Shown: positions 33,975 to 42,422 of the stretch, piece after piece
Layout of the letters: the number at the start of each line of letters is the position of its first letter
Numbering within the stretch: the first letter of the stretch is position 1
Source of the DNA: Pedobacter schmidteae
GTDB lineage: Bacteria; Bacteroidota; Bacteroidia; Sphingobacteriales; Sphingobacteriaceae
DNA: 64,000 nucleotides
Direction: 5' to 3'
NCBI RefSeq assembly: GCF_900564155.1
Contig: NZ_LS999839.1
Coordinates: forward strand, 5,825,097 to 5,889,096
Made by a program: the position numbers and the translations under genes
Notes under the pieces: model-generated
What the model was told of the DNA's origin: nothing
Seen by the model: the letters and a program-made list of their open reading frames with translations, nothing else
Databases searched by the model: none

Positions 33975-36182
33975 ATGAAGAACGCGTTAGTGATTGATTT
34001 AGAAGCGGAAAAGCAAGAAATACTGAAAAGATACCGTGCCCTTTTGCGTGCCTGTAAGCCAACAATGCAGCGAGGTGACAAGAAAGAAATCAGAAAAGCT
34101 TTCGACATGGCGCTAGAAAGCCATAAAAATATGCGCAGAAAATCGGGCGAACCTTATATCTATCACCCCATTGCCGTAGCACAGATTGCAGCCGAAGAAA
34201 TAGGCCTTGGTACTACCTCCATTGTATGTGCCCTATTGCACGATGTGGTAGAAGACACCGACATTACCCTGGAGGATATTGAACGCGAGTTTGGAAAAAA
34301 AACTGCTAAAATTATAGATGGCCTGACAAAAATATCTGGAGTTTTTGACTACAACAGTTCGCTGCAGGCCGAGAATTTCAGGAAAATGTTACTGACCCTG
34401 GCTGATGATGTAAGGGTGATTTTGATCAAACTGGCCGACAGACTGCATAATATGCGGACTATGGATTTCATGCCAAGACAAAAACAGCTCAAAATTGCTT
34501 CCGAAACCATTTATCTGTATGCCCCCTTGGCGCATCGCCTGGGTTTATATGCTATTAAATCTGAGTTGGAAGACCTTTCCATGAAATACCTGGAGCCCGA
34601 TACCTATAAGTACATTGCTACTCAACTGAATGAAAAAAAGGCCGAACGGACATTATTCATCAAAAGGTTTGTAGAACCGATCAATGAAATACTGGCAGAA
34701 CAAGGCTTAACGGCCGATATTTATGGCCGGCCAAAATCTATCCATTCCATATGGAACAAGATGAAAAGCAAAAACATTCCTTTCGAAGAAGTTTATGACC
34801 TTTTTGCCATCAGGATTATACTGGATAGTCCGCCTGAAAATGAAAAAGCCGATTGCTGGAAAGCATACTCTATAGTGACCGACCTGTACAGGCCAAACCC
34901 CGACCGTTTACGTGATTGGGTATCATCGCCAAAAGGAAATGGATACGAATCGCTTCACACCACAGTAATGGGGCCGAAAGGACAATGGGTTGAAGTTCAG
35001 ATCCGGACACAACGGATGAACGAAATTGCCGAAAAAGGTTTTGCGGCACATTGGAAATATAAAGAGTCGAGCAATGATAATGGTCTGGATCAATGGATCA
35101 TGAAAGTAAGGGAAATGCTGAACAACCCCGAAGCCAATGCCCTTGATTTTCTGGATGACTTTAAAATGAACCTCTTTTCGGACGAGATTTTCATATTTAC
35201 GCCAAAAGGAGCCTTGCTGCAATTACCCTTAGGGGCTACCGCATTGGATTTTGCTTTCGAAATACATACTGATGTAGGAGCGAAATGTATAGGCGCCAAG
35301 GTAAACCATAAGCTGGTTCCTCTATCCTACAAATTACAAAATGGCGATCAGGTAGAAATCATTACTTCCAGTAAACAATCACCAAAAGAAGACTGGTTGA
35401 ACATTGTAGTTACCGCAAAGGCAAAATCAAAAATTAAGTCTTCCTTAAAAGAAGAAAAAAGAAAAATTGCCGAAATGGGTAAGGAAACCCTGGAACGCAA
35501 AATGAAATCGCTGAAGATTACCTACAATACCGACAATTTAAACAAGCTCAGCTATTTCTTTAAACTTCCCTCTACACAGGAACTTTTTATTGCAGTAGCC
35601 AAAGGTAAAATTGAATTAAAAGACCTGAAAGACTACCTGGCCAGTGAGAAAGAGATAGAAAACCGGGGGGCAGAGCGAAACGAAAATCAACAGATCGACG
35701 CCCTGCTACACAAGGTGAAGGGGCCTGAATCGGACATCTTGCTGATTGGGGAAGACCTTCAAAAAATCGATTATACCCTGGCGGCCTGCTGCAACCCTAT
35801 ACCTGGAGATGATGTTTTTGGCTTTGTTACCGTTAATGAAGGCATAAAAATACACCGTACCAATTGTCCAAATGCAGCCCAGTTGATGGCCAATTATGGA
35901 TATCGTGTAGTGAAAGCAAAATGGAACCGCCAGAAAGAACTTACTTTTTTAACCGGGCTGCACATTATTGGTATTGATGATGTAGGTCTGATCAACAATA
36001 TTACTAAAGTGATATCAAACGATTTTAAAGTAAATATGCGTTCTATCACTGTAGATACAGACAATGGCATTTTTGATGGGTCAATCATGATCTTTGTAAA
36101 TGACAAAGAGCACCTGGATAACCTGATTAAAAATCTGTTAGAAGTGAAAGGTGTAACAGGAGTTACCCGTTTTGATGCCTAA
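33975..36182 (+). CDS. rel: Bifunctional (p)ppGpp synthetase/hydrolase Rel
   Basis: 735 residues from ATG 33975; an upstream ATG (33876) in frame would add 33 residues of unlikely composition. The HD hydrolase domain shows HDVVEDTDIT and ADRLHNMRTM. The synthetase domain has YGRPKSIHSIWNKM and GNGYESLHTTVMGP. A TGS domain (IFTPKGALLQLPLGATALDF), a zinc-finger region with CCNPIPGDDVFG and a C-terminal ACT domain (LINNITKVISNDFKVNM) follow. Both active sites look intact, so it should make and break (p)ppGpp and set the stringent response. A Fur-family gene follows after 63 bases on the same strand. Confidence 0.95.
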   Translation: MKNALVIDLEAEKQEILKRYRALLRACKPTMQRGDKKEIRKAFDMALESHKNMRRKSGEPYIYHPIAVAQIAAEEIGLGTTSIVCALLHDVVEDTDITLEDIEREFGKKTAKIIDGLTKISGVFDYNSSLQAENFRKMLLTLADDVRVILIKLADRLHNMRTMDFMPRQKQLKIASETIYLYAPLAHRLGLYAIKSELEDLSMKYLEPDTYKYIATQLNEKKAERTLFIKRFVEPINEILAEQGLTADIYGRPKSIHSIWNKMKSKNIPFEEVYDLFAIRIILDSPPENEKADCWKAYSIVTDLYRPNPDRLRDWVSSPKGNGYESLHTTVMGPKGQWVEVQIRTQRMNEIAEKGFAAHWKYKESSNDNGLDQWIMKVREMLNNPEANALDFLDDFKMNLFSDEIFIFTPKGALLQLPLGATALDFAFEIHTDVGAKCIGAKVNHKLVPLSYKLQNGDQVEIITSSKQSPKEDWLNIVVTAKAKSKIKSSLKEEKRKIAEMGKETLERKMKSLKITYNTDNLNKLSYFFKLPSTQELFIAVAKGKIELKDLKDYLASEKEIENRGAERNENQQIDALLHKVKGPESDILLIGEDLQKIDYTLAACCNPIPGDDVFGFVTVNEGIKIHRTNCPNAAQLMANYGYRVVKAKWNRQKELTFLTGLHIIGIDDVGLINNITKVISNDFKVNMRSITVDTDNGIFDGSIMIFVNDKEHLDNLIKNLLEVKGVTGVTRFDA

Positions 36183-36220
36183 AAATATCAATAAATCGTA
36201 GCGTTTATATAAAAAATTGA

Positions 36221-36228
36221 TACCTTTG
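36221..36228 (+). promoter_or_regulatory. -7 element before the Fur-family gene
   Basis: TACCTTTG matches TAnnTTTG and lies 17 bases before the start codon. The upstream -33 position has no clear TTTG. It would let the regulator and purA be transcribed apart from rel. Confidence 0.45.
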
Positions 36229-36245
36229 AAAGGAGTTTAAAAACT

Positions 36246-36737
36246 ATGTCGACAAACCATAACAGCGAGTTAGTTAGGAAAATATTTGAAGCCTACCTCG
36301 AAAATAAAAGTCTGAGAAAAACACCGGAACGTTTTGCCATCTTAGAAGAAATTTACTCAAGAGATGACCATTTCGATGTAGAGACACTTTATATCCACAT
36401 GAAAAATCAGAAATACCGTGTGAGCAGGGCTACGGTATACAATACCTTAGAGTTGTTGGTTTCATGTGATCTGGTTACCAAACATCAGTTTGGCAAAAAC
36501 ATGGCCCAGTTTGAAAAATCTTACGGCTATCATCAACATGATCATATCATCTGTATTGACTGCGGAAAAGTAGTAGAATTCTGCGACCCACGCATCCAGC
36601 AGATACAAAGTATGGTGGGTGATTTGTTGAAGTTTGAGATCAAACACCACTCTTTAAATCTATATGGCGTTTGTTTCGATTGTTCTGCTAAAGCAGCCAT
36701 GAACAATCAGGGTACAGACATTAAACATGCAAGTTAA
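36246..36737 (+). CDS. Fur-family metal- or peroxide-responsive repressor
   Basis: 163 residues. The winged helix lies at about 15-90, with the recognition helix in RVSRATVYNTLELLV. The metal-binding region has YGYHQHDHIICIDCGKVVEF (about 95-115) and a second pair of Cys in CFDC near the C-terminus, as in zinc-structured Fur proteins. Fur, Zur and PerR cannot be separated by eye, although the HxHDH stretch is standard for all. The protein binds DNA as a dimer when metallated. It is followed by purA after 34 bases. That pairing is positional and says nothing firm about its regulon. Confidence 0.92.
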   Translation: MSTNHNSELVRKIFEAYLENKSLRKTPERFAILEEIYSRDDHFDVETLYIHMKNQKYRVSRATVYNTLELLVSCDLVTKHQFGKNMAQFEKSYGYHQHDHIICIDCGKVVEFCDPRIQQIQSMVGDLLKFEIKHHSLNLYGVCFDCSAKAAMNNQGTDIKHAS

Positions 36738-36771
36738 CCAATTATAATATTTCCATTTTTAAATTTAAATA

Positions 36772-38049
36772 ATGACGCAAGTAGACGTGCTTCTGGGCCT
36801 GCAATGGGGCGATGAAGGCAAGGGAAAAATTGTTGATGTACTAAGTCCACAATATGATTTGATAGCTCGTTTTCAAGGCGGTCCGAATGCCGGCCATACT
36901 TTAGAGTTTGATGGCAAAAAATTCGTATTAAATACCATTCCTTCCGGTATCTTTAACGAAAAAACAATGAACCTGATTGGAAATGGTGTGGTAATTGATC
37001 CCATCATTTTGAAAAGGGAACTGGATAACCTTAAAAAAGCAGGACACGACCCTGTGGCCAAAGGCAAACTGGTAATAGCTCGTAAAGCGCACCTTATTTT
37101 ACCTACACATCAATTGCTGGATGCAGCAAATGAGCAAAAAATGGGCAACAATAAAATTGGTTCTACGCTAAAAGGAATTGGCCCTACCTATATGGACAAA
37201 ACCGGACGTAACGGACTTAGAGTGGGTGACACTACTTTACCTGATTTTAAAGACCGCTACAATAAACTGGTAGAGAAACATAAAGAAATACTGTCTCATT
37301 ATGAGTTTGAATATGATTTGACAGAAAAAGAAGCCGCTTTCTTCGAAGCAATTGAATTCATCAAAAACATTCCTCATGTTGACAGTGAGCATTTCGTAAA
37401 CGGTTACTTAAAGGAGGGAAAAACTGTATTGGCCGAAGGTGCACAAGGTACATTACTGGATGTAGATTTTGGTTCTTATCCTTTTGTAACCTCTTCTAAT
37501 ACCACTACTGCTGGTGCATGTACCGGATTGGGTATTGCTCCAAATAAGGTTGGTCATGTATATGGCATCTTTAAAGCATATTGTACCCGTGTTGGCGGTG
37601 GACCTTTTCCTACTGAGCTGGACAATGAAGTAGGCGAAACCCTACGTCAGGTTGGTCATGAATTTGGTGCAACTACAGGACGTGCGCGTCGTTGCGGATG
37701 GATTGACCTACCCGCATTAAAATATGCCATCATGCTAAACGGTGTTACCGAACTGATTATGATGAAAGCAGATGTGCTGGATGGTTTTGACACCATTTAT
37801 GCCTGTACACATTATGAACACAATGGCGAAACTATTGATTACATGCCATACGATATCATAACTGTAAAACCTACACCTGTATTAAAAGCCATTGATGGCT
37901 GGAAAACTGATGTAACTAAAGTAAATCAGGTAGCTGATATTCCTGCAAAACTAAGCGAGTATATCGCTTTCCTGGAGAAAGAGCTGGAAGTTCCGGTTAA
38001 ATATCTTTCTGTAGGACCAGATAGAGTACAAACACTCGAGTTGATTTAA
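36772..38049 (+). CDS. purA: Adenylosuccinate synthetase
   Basis: The 425-residue enzyme joins IMP and aspartate with GTP to form adenylosuccinate, the first committed step to AMP. GLQWGDEGKGKIVDVL at the start contains the P-loop, with catalytic Asp; GPNAGHT contains the catalytic His. IGSTLKGIGPTYMDK binds IMP, and RVGGGPFPTEL, GATTGRARRCGWIDL and KADVLDGFDTI complete the set. The C-terminal SVGPDR is the guanine-binding region. The protein is cytosolic and of normal length. A strong terminator follows. Confidence 0.97.
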   Translation: MTQVDVLLGLQWGDEGKGKIVDVLSPQYDLIARFQGGPNAGHTLEFDGKKFVLNTIPSGIFNEKTMNLIGNGVVIDPIILKRELDNLKKAGHDPVAKGKLVIARKAHLILPTHQLLDAANEQKMGNNKIGSTLKGIGPTYMDKTGRNGLRVGDTTLPDFKDRYNKLVEKHKEILSHYEFEYDLTEKEAAFFEAIEFIKNIPHVDSEHFVNGYLKEGKTVLAEGAQGTLLDVDFGSYPFVTSSNTTTAGACTGLGIAPNKVGHVYGIFKAYCTRVGGGPFPTELDNEVGETLRQVGHEFGATTGRARRCGWIDLPALKYAIMLNGVTELIMMKADVLDGFDTIYACTHYEHNGETIDYMPYDIITVKPTPVLKAIDGWKTDVTKVNQVADIPAKLSEYIAFLEKELEVPVKYLSVGPDRVQTLELI

Positions 38050-38071
38050 ATTAACTTAACATCATACTCCT

Positions 38072-38110
38072 AAAAAGAGCTGTATCCTTTGTAAGGTTAC
38101 AGCTCTTTTT
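38072..38110. terminator. Intrinsic terminator after purA
   Basis: AAAAAGAGCTGTA (38072-38084) pairs perfectly with TACAGCTCTTTTT (38098-38110), giving a 13-bp stem and a T-run. It lies 23 bases after the purA stop. Confidence 0.9.
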
Positions 38111-38138
38111 TATTGGTGGTATTCTGATCCTTATTTTT

Positions 38139-38146
38139 TACATTTG
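38139..38146 (+). promoter_or_regulatory. -7 element of pabB
   Basis: TACATTTG matches TAnnTTTG and ends 10 bases before the start codon, giving a very short leader. A TTG lies 23 rather than 19 bases upstream, so the -33 element is poor. Confidence 0.45.
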
Positions 38147-38156
38147 CGCAATTGAA

Positions 38157-39410
38157 ATGAGAGTTCATAACTTACCTTCTTTTAAGCAAAAAGCACTAAA
38201 ATGGGCTGCTTCTTTTGAAGTGTGCTCCATCCTCGACTCCAATGGCTATACCGATCCGTATGGAAAGTTTGACCTGCTAATAGCTGCAGGTACAAAGGCG
38301 ACACTAAATGCCTGCTCCGGACAAAAATTTGATGAGCTAAAGGCCTTTTACGACACCCACAAGACCTGGATGTTTGGCCTACTAAGCTATGAACTGAAAA
38401 ATGAGACGGAGCAACTGGAGTCTGTAAATTCAGCCTATACCAATTTTCCGGAATTGTATTTCTTTGTTCCACAATACCTGATTGCCGTTAAAGCAAATCA
38501 GGTAGAGATATTAATTGGCGATGGCCAAATTATGGATATCATTGATCAATATCCCCTGGAAACTGAACGGAACAAACCCGATGTTCATATCCACAGCAGG
38601 GTATCGAAAGCCTTGTATCTTGAAACCGTGGAAAAACTCAAACAACACATCGCTCGTGGCGACATCTATGAGGTTAACTTTTGTCAGGAATTCTTTTCGG
38701 AAAATGCAGTAATTGACCCTATAGCAATATATCACGAGTTATGTAAAATCTCGCCAACCCCTTTTGCGGGCTTCCTTAAAATAAAAGATCAGTATATCCT
38801 TTCTGCCAGCCCCGAAAGATATTTATGCAAAAGTGGGAACAAGCTTATCTCCCAGCCCATTAAAGGAACTGCGAAACGTAGCCCAAACCCAAAAGTAGAT
38901 GAACAAATTAAAGACGCACTTAGGATAGACACAAAGGAGCAGGCCGAAAACGTAATGATTGTAGACCTGGTCCGGAATGATCTTACAAAAGCAGCGGTAA
39001 AAGGGACTGTAAAAGTGGAAGAACTTTTCGGAATTTATGCTTTTCCACAGGTATACCAAATGATTTCGACCATCAGTTGCGATTTAAACCCCAGACTGCA
39101 TTTTATAGATGCCATAAAATATACCTTCCCAATGGGGTCTATGACCGGGGCGCCTAAGATAAAAGCGATGGAACTGATAGAAACCTGTGAGTTAAACAAA
39201 CGCGGTGCCTATTCGGGCGCTTTGGGTTACCTCACTCCAGATGCAGACTTTGATTTTAATGTCATCATCCGAAGTATATTATATGATGCCGTCAAAAAAT
39301 ACCTGTCCTTCCAGGTTGGAGGGGCCATTACCTACGCTGCTGATGCAGCATCAGAATATGAAGAGTGTATGCTGAAAGCATCTGCGATAATCCAAACCCT
39401 GGAAAGATAA
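38157..39410 (+). CDS. pabB: Aminodeoxychorismate synthase component I (PabB-type)
   Basis: 417 residues of the chorismate-binding family. The C-terminal catalytic domain has RGDIYEVNFCQEF, PFAGFLKIKDQYILSASPER, PIKGTAKRS, DLVRNDL and FPMGSMTGAPKIKAMELIE. The PIKGT sequence carries the Lys that distinguishes PabB from anthranilate synthase TrpE, which has PIAGT. It should convert chorismate and ammonia to 4-amino-4-deoxychorismate for folate synthesis, with a PabA amidotransferase encoded elsewhere. The class IV aminotransferase at 9514 is a candidate PabC partner. No pabA adjoins it. The stop codon lies inside a long perfect hairpin. Confidence 0.9.
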   Translation: MRVHNLPSFKQKALKWAASFEVCSILDSNGYTDPYGKFDLLIAAGTKATLNACSGQKFDELKAFYDTHKTWMFGLLSYELKNETEQLESVNSAYTNFPELYFFVPQYLIAVKANQVEILIGDGQIMDIIDQYPLETERNKPDVHIHSRVSKALYLETVEKLKQHIARGDIYEVNFCQEFFSENAVIDPIAIYHELCKISPTPFAGFLKIKDQYILSASPERYLCKSGNKLISQPIKGTAKRSPNPKVDEQIKDALRIDTKEQAENVMIVDLVRNDLTKAAVKGTVKVEELFGIYAFPQVYQMISTISCDLNPRLHFIDAIKYTFPMGSMTGAPKIKAMELIETCELNKRGAYSGALGYLTPDADFDFNVIIRSILYDAVKKYLSFQVGGAITYAADAASEYEECMLKASAIIQTLER

Positions 39411-39446
39411 AACGGGTTGTATCAATTTGATACAACCCGTTTTATC
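39406..39446. terminator. Perfect 19-bp bidirectional hairpin over the pabB stop codon
   Basis: The left arm (39406-39424, starting GATAAAACGGG) pairs perfectly with 39428-39446 around a three-base loop. It includes the pabB TAA (39408-39410) and ends 13 bases before the stop of the convergent M48 protease gene. There is a four-base T-run within the arm. It should stop transcription in both directions. Confidence 0.85.
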
Positions 39447-39459
39447 TTCATCACATCAA

Positions 39460-40266
39460 TTACGGTCTGTAATATTTTTGAGCTTCGGGAATTGCCCTTT
39501 GTATCTGAGCAATACGTGTGGCATCACTAGGGTGAGTACTCAAAAACTCTGCTGGTTTCTGACTACCTGCCGAAGCCGCTGACATCCTTTGCCAGAAGGC
39601 AACCGCATTTTGAGGGTTGTAACCCGCCATAGCCATAAAAATCAGTCCCAGTTTATCGGCTTCCAACTCCTGGTTTCTAGAATATTTCAACATTACCAAA
39701 GGTGTTCCTACCCCATACAAGGTATTGAACAGTGATTGTGATTTGGGATTTTTAGATAAAGCTACACTACCGGCAGCACCAATTCCCTGAGAAACCATTT
39801 CCTGCGACATGCGTTCGGCACTATGTCCGGCAATCGCATGAGCAATCTCGTGCCCCATTACCGTAGCCAGACCTGCATCATCCTTGGTAACTGGCAAAAT
39901 ACCTGTATACACCACTATTTTGCCACCCGGCATACACCATGCGTTCAATTCTTTACTTTCTACAACATTTACTTCCCACTTATAATCTTTTATCAAGTCG
40001 CCATAATTGTTGTTGTTCATATAAGTTTTTACAGAAGCGATCAACTTATTGCCAATAGTTTTCACCTTTAATGCCTGTGCATTAGAAGCAGATAAAACAG
40101 CTCCTTTATTTTCGGTAAGAAATTGATTGTATGCCTGAAATGCCATTGGCAAAACCTGATCATCACTTACCAGATTTAATCTGCTCCTACCGGTAAGCGG
40201 TACAGTTGAGCAGGACGAGAAGGCTAAGCTCGCAACAGTTAAGCCAACAATTAATGTTCTTTTCAT
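39460..40266 (-). CDS. M48-family zinc metallopeptidase, lipoprotein
   Basis: 268 residues from ATG 40266, which gives a clean lipoprotein signal (LIVGLTVASLAFSSC); the frame extends to 40305 but those residues would precede the signal. The zinc motif is GHEIAHAIAGHSAERM, with the third ligand in ELEADKLGLIFMAMAGYNP. The domain matches BepA/YfgC- and LoiP-like M48 proteases, which handle misassembled outer-membrane proteins in the periplasm. No TPR domain follows, so it is the short form. The gene stands 74 bases downstream of plsY on the same strand. Confidence 0.93.
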   Translation of the reverse strand: MKRTLIVGLTVASLAFSSCSTVPLTGRSRLNLVSDDQVLPMAFQAYNQFLTENKGAVLSASNAQALKVKTIGNKLIASVKTYMNNNNYGDLIKDYKWEVNVVESKELNAWCMPGGKIVVYTGILPVTKDDAGLATVMGHEIAHAIAGHSAERMSQEMVSQGIGAAGSVALSKNPKSQSLFNTLYGVGTPLVMLKYSRNQELEADKLGLIFMAMAGYNPQNAVAFWQRMSAASAGSQKPAEFLSTHPSDATRIAQIQRAIPEAQKYYRP

Positions 40267-40340
40267 CAGTTTGTTTTTTTTATTTTCAAGTGTCCAATAG
40301 CGCAACTTTAATAGCTACAAGATGTTTCACACCACAATTT

Positions 40341-40994
40341 TTATGTCAGGTTAGTCTTCTTTTTAAATAAGTACACTTTAGATTCCTTGCCTTTTAACAG
40401 GCGCTCCAGATTCTTTTGATGGGTAACCAAAATAAGTACACAAACGCACATTCCATACAATACTTCTGATTTTATAGAAGAATGTAGTAAAAACACGATA
40501 CTTAATGGAAAGGTAAATCCTGCACAAATAGAACCGAGTGATACATAATTGGTAGCCAATAGTACTGTAATAAAGACCAGAACACAAAGCATTGCTGCCG
40601 GGAAATTAACTGCCAAAATCATTCCAAAAAGTGTAGCCACTCCTTTTCCACCTCTGAATCCGGCAAAAATGGGGAATAAATGGCCCATTACCGCGGTTAC
40701 ACCTAATGCAAGTTCATAATTAACAAATTGAGCTGAATTTTGTGGACCGGTAACTGATAATCCTATAAAATAGGCCAATTTTGTTGCCGTATAGCCTTTA
40801 GCAATATCAATGGTCATTACTGCGATGCCTGCTTTTTTACCTAAAACCCTAAAGGTATTGGTTGCACCGGCATTTCCACTCCCATATTCCCGTACATCAA
40901 CCCCATAAAATGCTTGTCCCAGCCATACTGCAGTAGGTATAGAGCCAAATAAATAAGCCAGCAGAACTGCCGAAATAGAATAGATAGAAATCAT
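40341..40994 (-). CDS. plsY: Glycerol-3-phosphate acyltransferase
   Basis: The 217-residue integral membrane enzyme acylates glycerol-3-phosphate with acyl-phosphate, the first step of phospholipid synthesis in the inner membrane. About five membrane segments are visible. The conserved loops are SIPTAVWLGQ, GSGNAGATNTFRVLGKKAG and FAGFRGGKGVAT, which bind the phosphate and substrate. The length is normal. The start lies three bases after the nadC stop, so the two are clearly one transcript, probably continuing from the DUF4783 gene. Confidence 0.95.
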   Translation of the reverse strand: MISIYSISAVLLAYLFGSIPTAVWLGQAFYGVDVREYGSGNAGATNTFRVLGKKAGIAVMTIDIAKGYTATKLAYFIGLSVTGPQNSAQFVNYELALGVTAVMGHLFPIFAGFRGGKGVATLFGMILAVNFPAAMLCVLVFITVLLATNYVSLGSICAGFTFPLSIVFLLHSSIKSEVLYGMCVCVLILVTHQKNLERLLKGKESKVYLFKKKTNLT

Positions 40995-40997
40995 AAC

Positions 40998-41840
40998 CTA
41001 AAAGGCTTTTAAACTCATGTCTAAGCTCTTAACAGAATGCGTTAAAGCACCCATAGAAATGTAATCCACTCCACAAGCCGCATACTGTGCTACATTTTCT
41101 TCTGTAATACCACCCGACGCCTCTGTAATATACTGATTATTAATTAAAAGTACTGCAGCTTTCAAGTCAGCAAAGCTAAAATTATCGAGCATAATTCTAT
41201 TGACCATCCCCGTTTCAAGAACCTCGTTAAGCTCAGTCAGGTCTCTTACTTCAATCTCAATCTCTAACTGTTTTCCCTTATTCTTCAAATAGGTATTCGC
41301 AGCATGAATTGCATTGGCAATTCCTCCCGCATAATCCACATGGTTGTCCTTTATAAGGATCATATCATACAATCCAATCCTGTGATTTACACCACCACCT
41401 ATACGAACTGCCCATTTTTCCAGATACCTTAATCCAGGTGTGGTTTTGCGCGTATCTAACAATTGCGTATGGTAAGCACTAAGCATTTGAACAATATGAT
41501 TGGTTTTTGTTGCAATACCGCTCATCCGTTGCATACAGTTCAATACCAGGCGTTCAGCCAGCAAAATAGATTGCGACTTTCCAGAAACAGTTAAAGCAAT
41601 ATCGCCGTATTTAACCATGGCACCATCATTGATAAATACTTCTGTTACCAGATCAGCATCTACCTGTTTAAAAATTTCAAGTGCAAGTTCCACACCGGCA
41701 ATCACACCATCCTCTTTAATCAGCAGCTTAGCTTTACCCTGTGCATCGGCAGGAATGGTTGAAAGAGAGGTATGATCACCATCACCCATATCTTCGGCAA
41801 TGGCATTTCTTATGAATTGGTCTATAAGTTGTTTATCCAA
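40998..41840 (-). CDS. nadC: Nicotinate-nucleotide diphosphorylase (carboxylating)
   Basis: 280 residues. The enzyme turns quinolinate and PRPP into nicotinate mononucleotide in de novo NAD synthesis. GDGDHTS at the N-terminus, LNCMQRMSGIAT near 98, LDTRKTTPGLRYLEKWAVRIGG (with the catalytic Arg/Lys set; about 121), and the IMLDNF and ASGGITEENV phosphate-binding loops are all present. The length and order fit the family. The gene is in a minus-strand run ahead of plsY, with 36 bases to the upstream DUF4783 gene. nadA and nadB are not in the window. Confidence 0.96.
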   Translation of the reverse strand: MDKQLIDQFIRNAIAEDMGDGDHTSLSTIPADAQGKAKLLIKEDGVIAGVELALEIFKQVDADLVTEVFINDGAMVKYGDIALTVSGKSQSILLAERLVLNCMQRMSGIATKTNHIVQMLSAYHTQLLDTRKTTPGLRYLEKWAVRIGGGVNHRIGLYDMILIKDNHVDYAGGIANAIHAANTYLKNKGKQLEIEIEVRDLTELNEVLETGMVNRIMLDNFSFADLKAAVLLINNQYITEASGGITEENVAQYAACGVDYISMGALTHSVKSLDMSLKAF

Positions 41841-41876
41841 AATTAATATTTAAACCCAAAAATAGCATTTTTACTA

Positions 41877-42272
41877 TTATTTATCAGGCTCTATCCTCAA
41901 TTCTGTAATAAAAAAAGCATTGGCCGATTTTTTCATGGTAATGGAAACCCTGAATTTACCACTTTTTGTTTGCAGCGAAAGTATGCCAAATCTATAATTC
42001 GGATTGGTATTGATCAGGTGGATCACAGACGATTTAACCGGAGGATATTTGGTAAAAAAGTTTCTCAAAATCTGTTCGGCCTGAGCTTTAGAGTATACAT
42101 CTTCGTCGTCAATGATGATTAATTCTACAGAAGAAGAGAAGCTTGCAGCAATCTCTTTTGCATTTCCCGCCTTAAAATGTGCAGACAAATTATCTATAAC
42201 ATCGCCTTGAAGCGTATAAGAGGAAGGAATTTGAGTAAAAAAAACAAATAAAAAAAGTAAGGGCTTTATCAT
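41877..42272 (-). CDS. DUF4783 domain protein, exported
   Basis: 131 residues. A signal peptide (LLFLFVFFTQIPSSYT) precedes an NTF2-like domain: VIDNLSAHFKAGNAKEIAASF, YSKAQAEQILRNFFTKYPP and FFITELRIEP are typical of DUF4783 of Bacteroidota. NTF2-like folds bind small ligands or act as scaffolds; no function is known for this group. It sits at the head of the nadC-plsY run, a commonly seen neighbourhood. Divergent gpmI starts 150 bases away. Confidence 0.85.
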   Translation of the reverse strand: MIKPLLFLFVFFTQIPSSYTLQGDVIDNLSAHFKAGNAKEIAASFSSSVELIIIDDEDVYSKAQAEQILRNFFTKYPPVKSSVIHLINTNPNYRFGILSLQTKSGKFRVSITMKKSANAFFITELRIEPDK

Positions 42273-42374
42273 CTCTATATAGCTAATATAAAAACTTCAC
42301 ATAAATTATGCCATTTATAGATCATAAAATAATAATCAAACACAAATTGGTTCAAAAAAAAGATTCAATAGACC

Positions 42375-42382
42375 TATATTTG
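42375..42382 (+). promoter_or_regulatory. -7 element of gpmI
   Basis: TATATTTG matches TAnnTTTG, 41 bases before the gpmI start. The nearest TTG lies 25 bases upstream, too far for the ideal spacing. Confidence 0.4.
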
Positions 42383-42422
42383 CTATTGTTCAATGACACA
42401 TTAAAAATAAAGAGAACCACGG

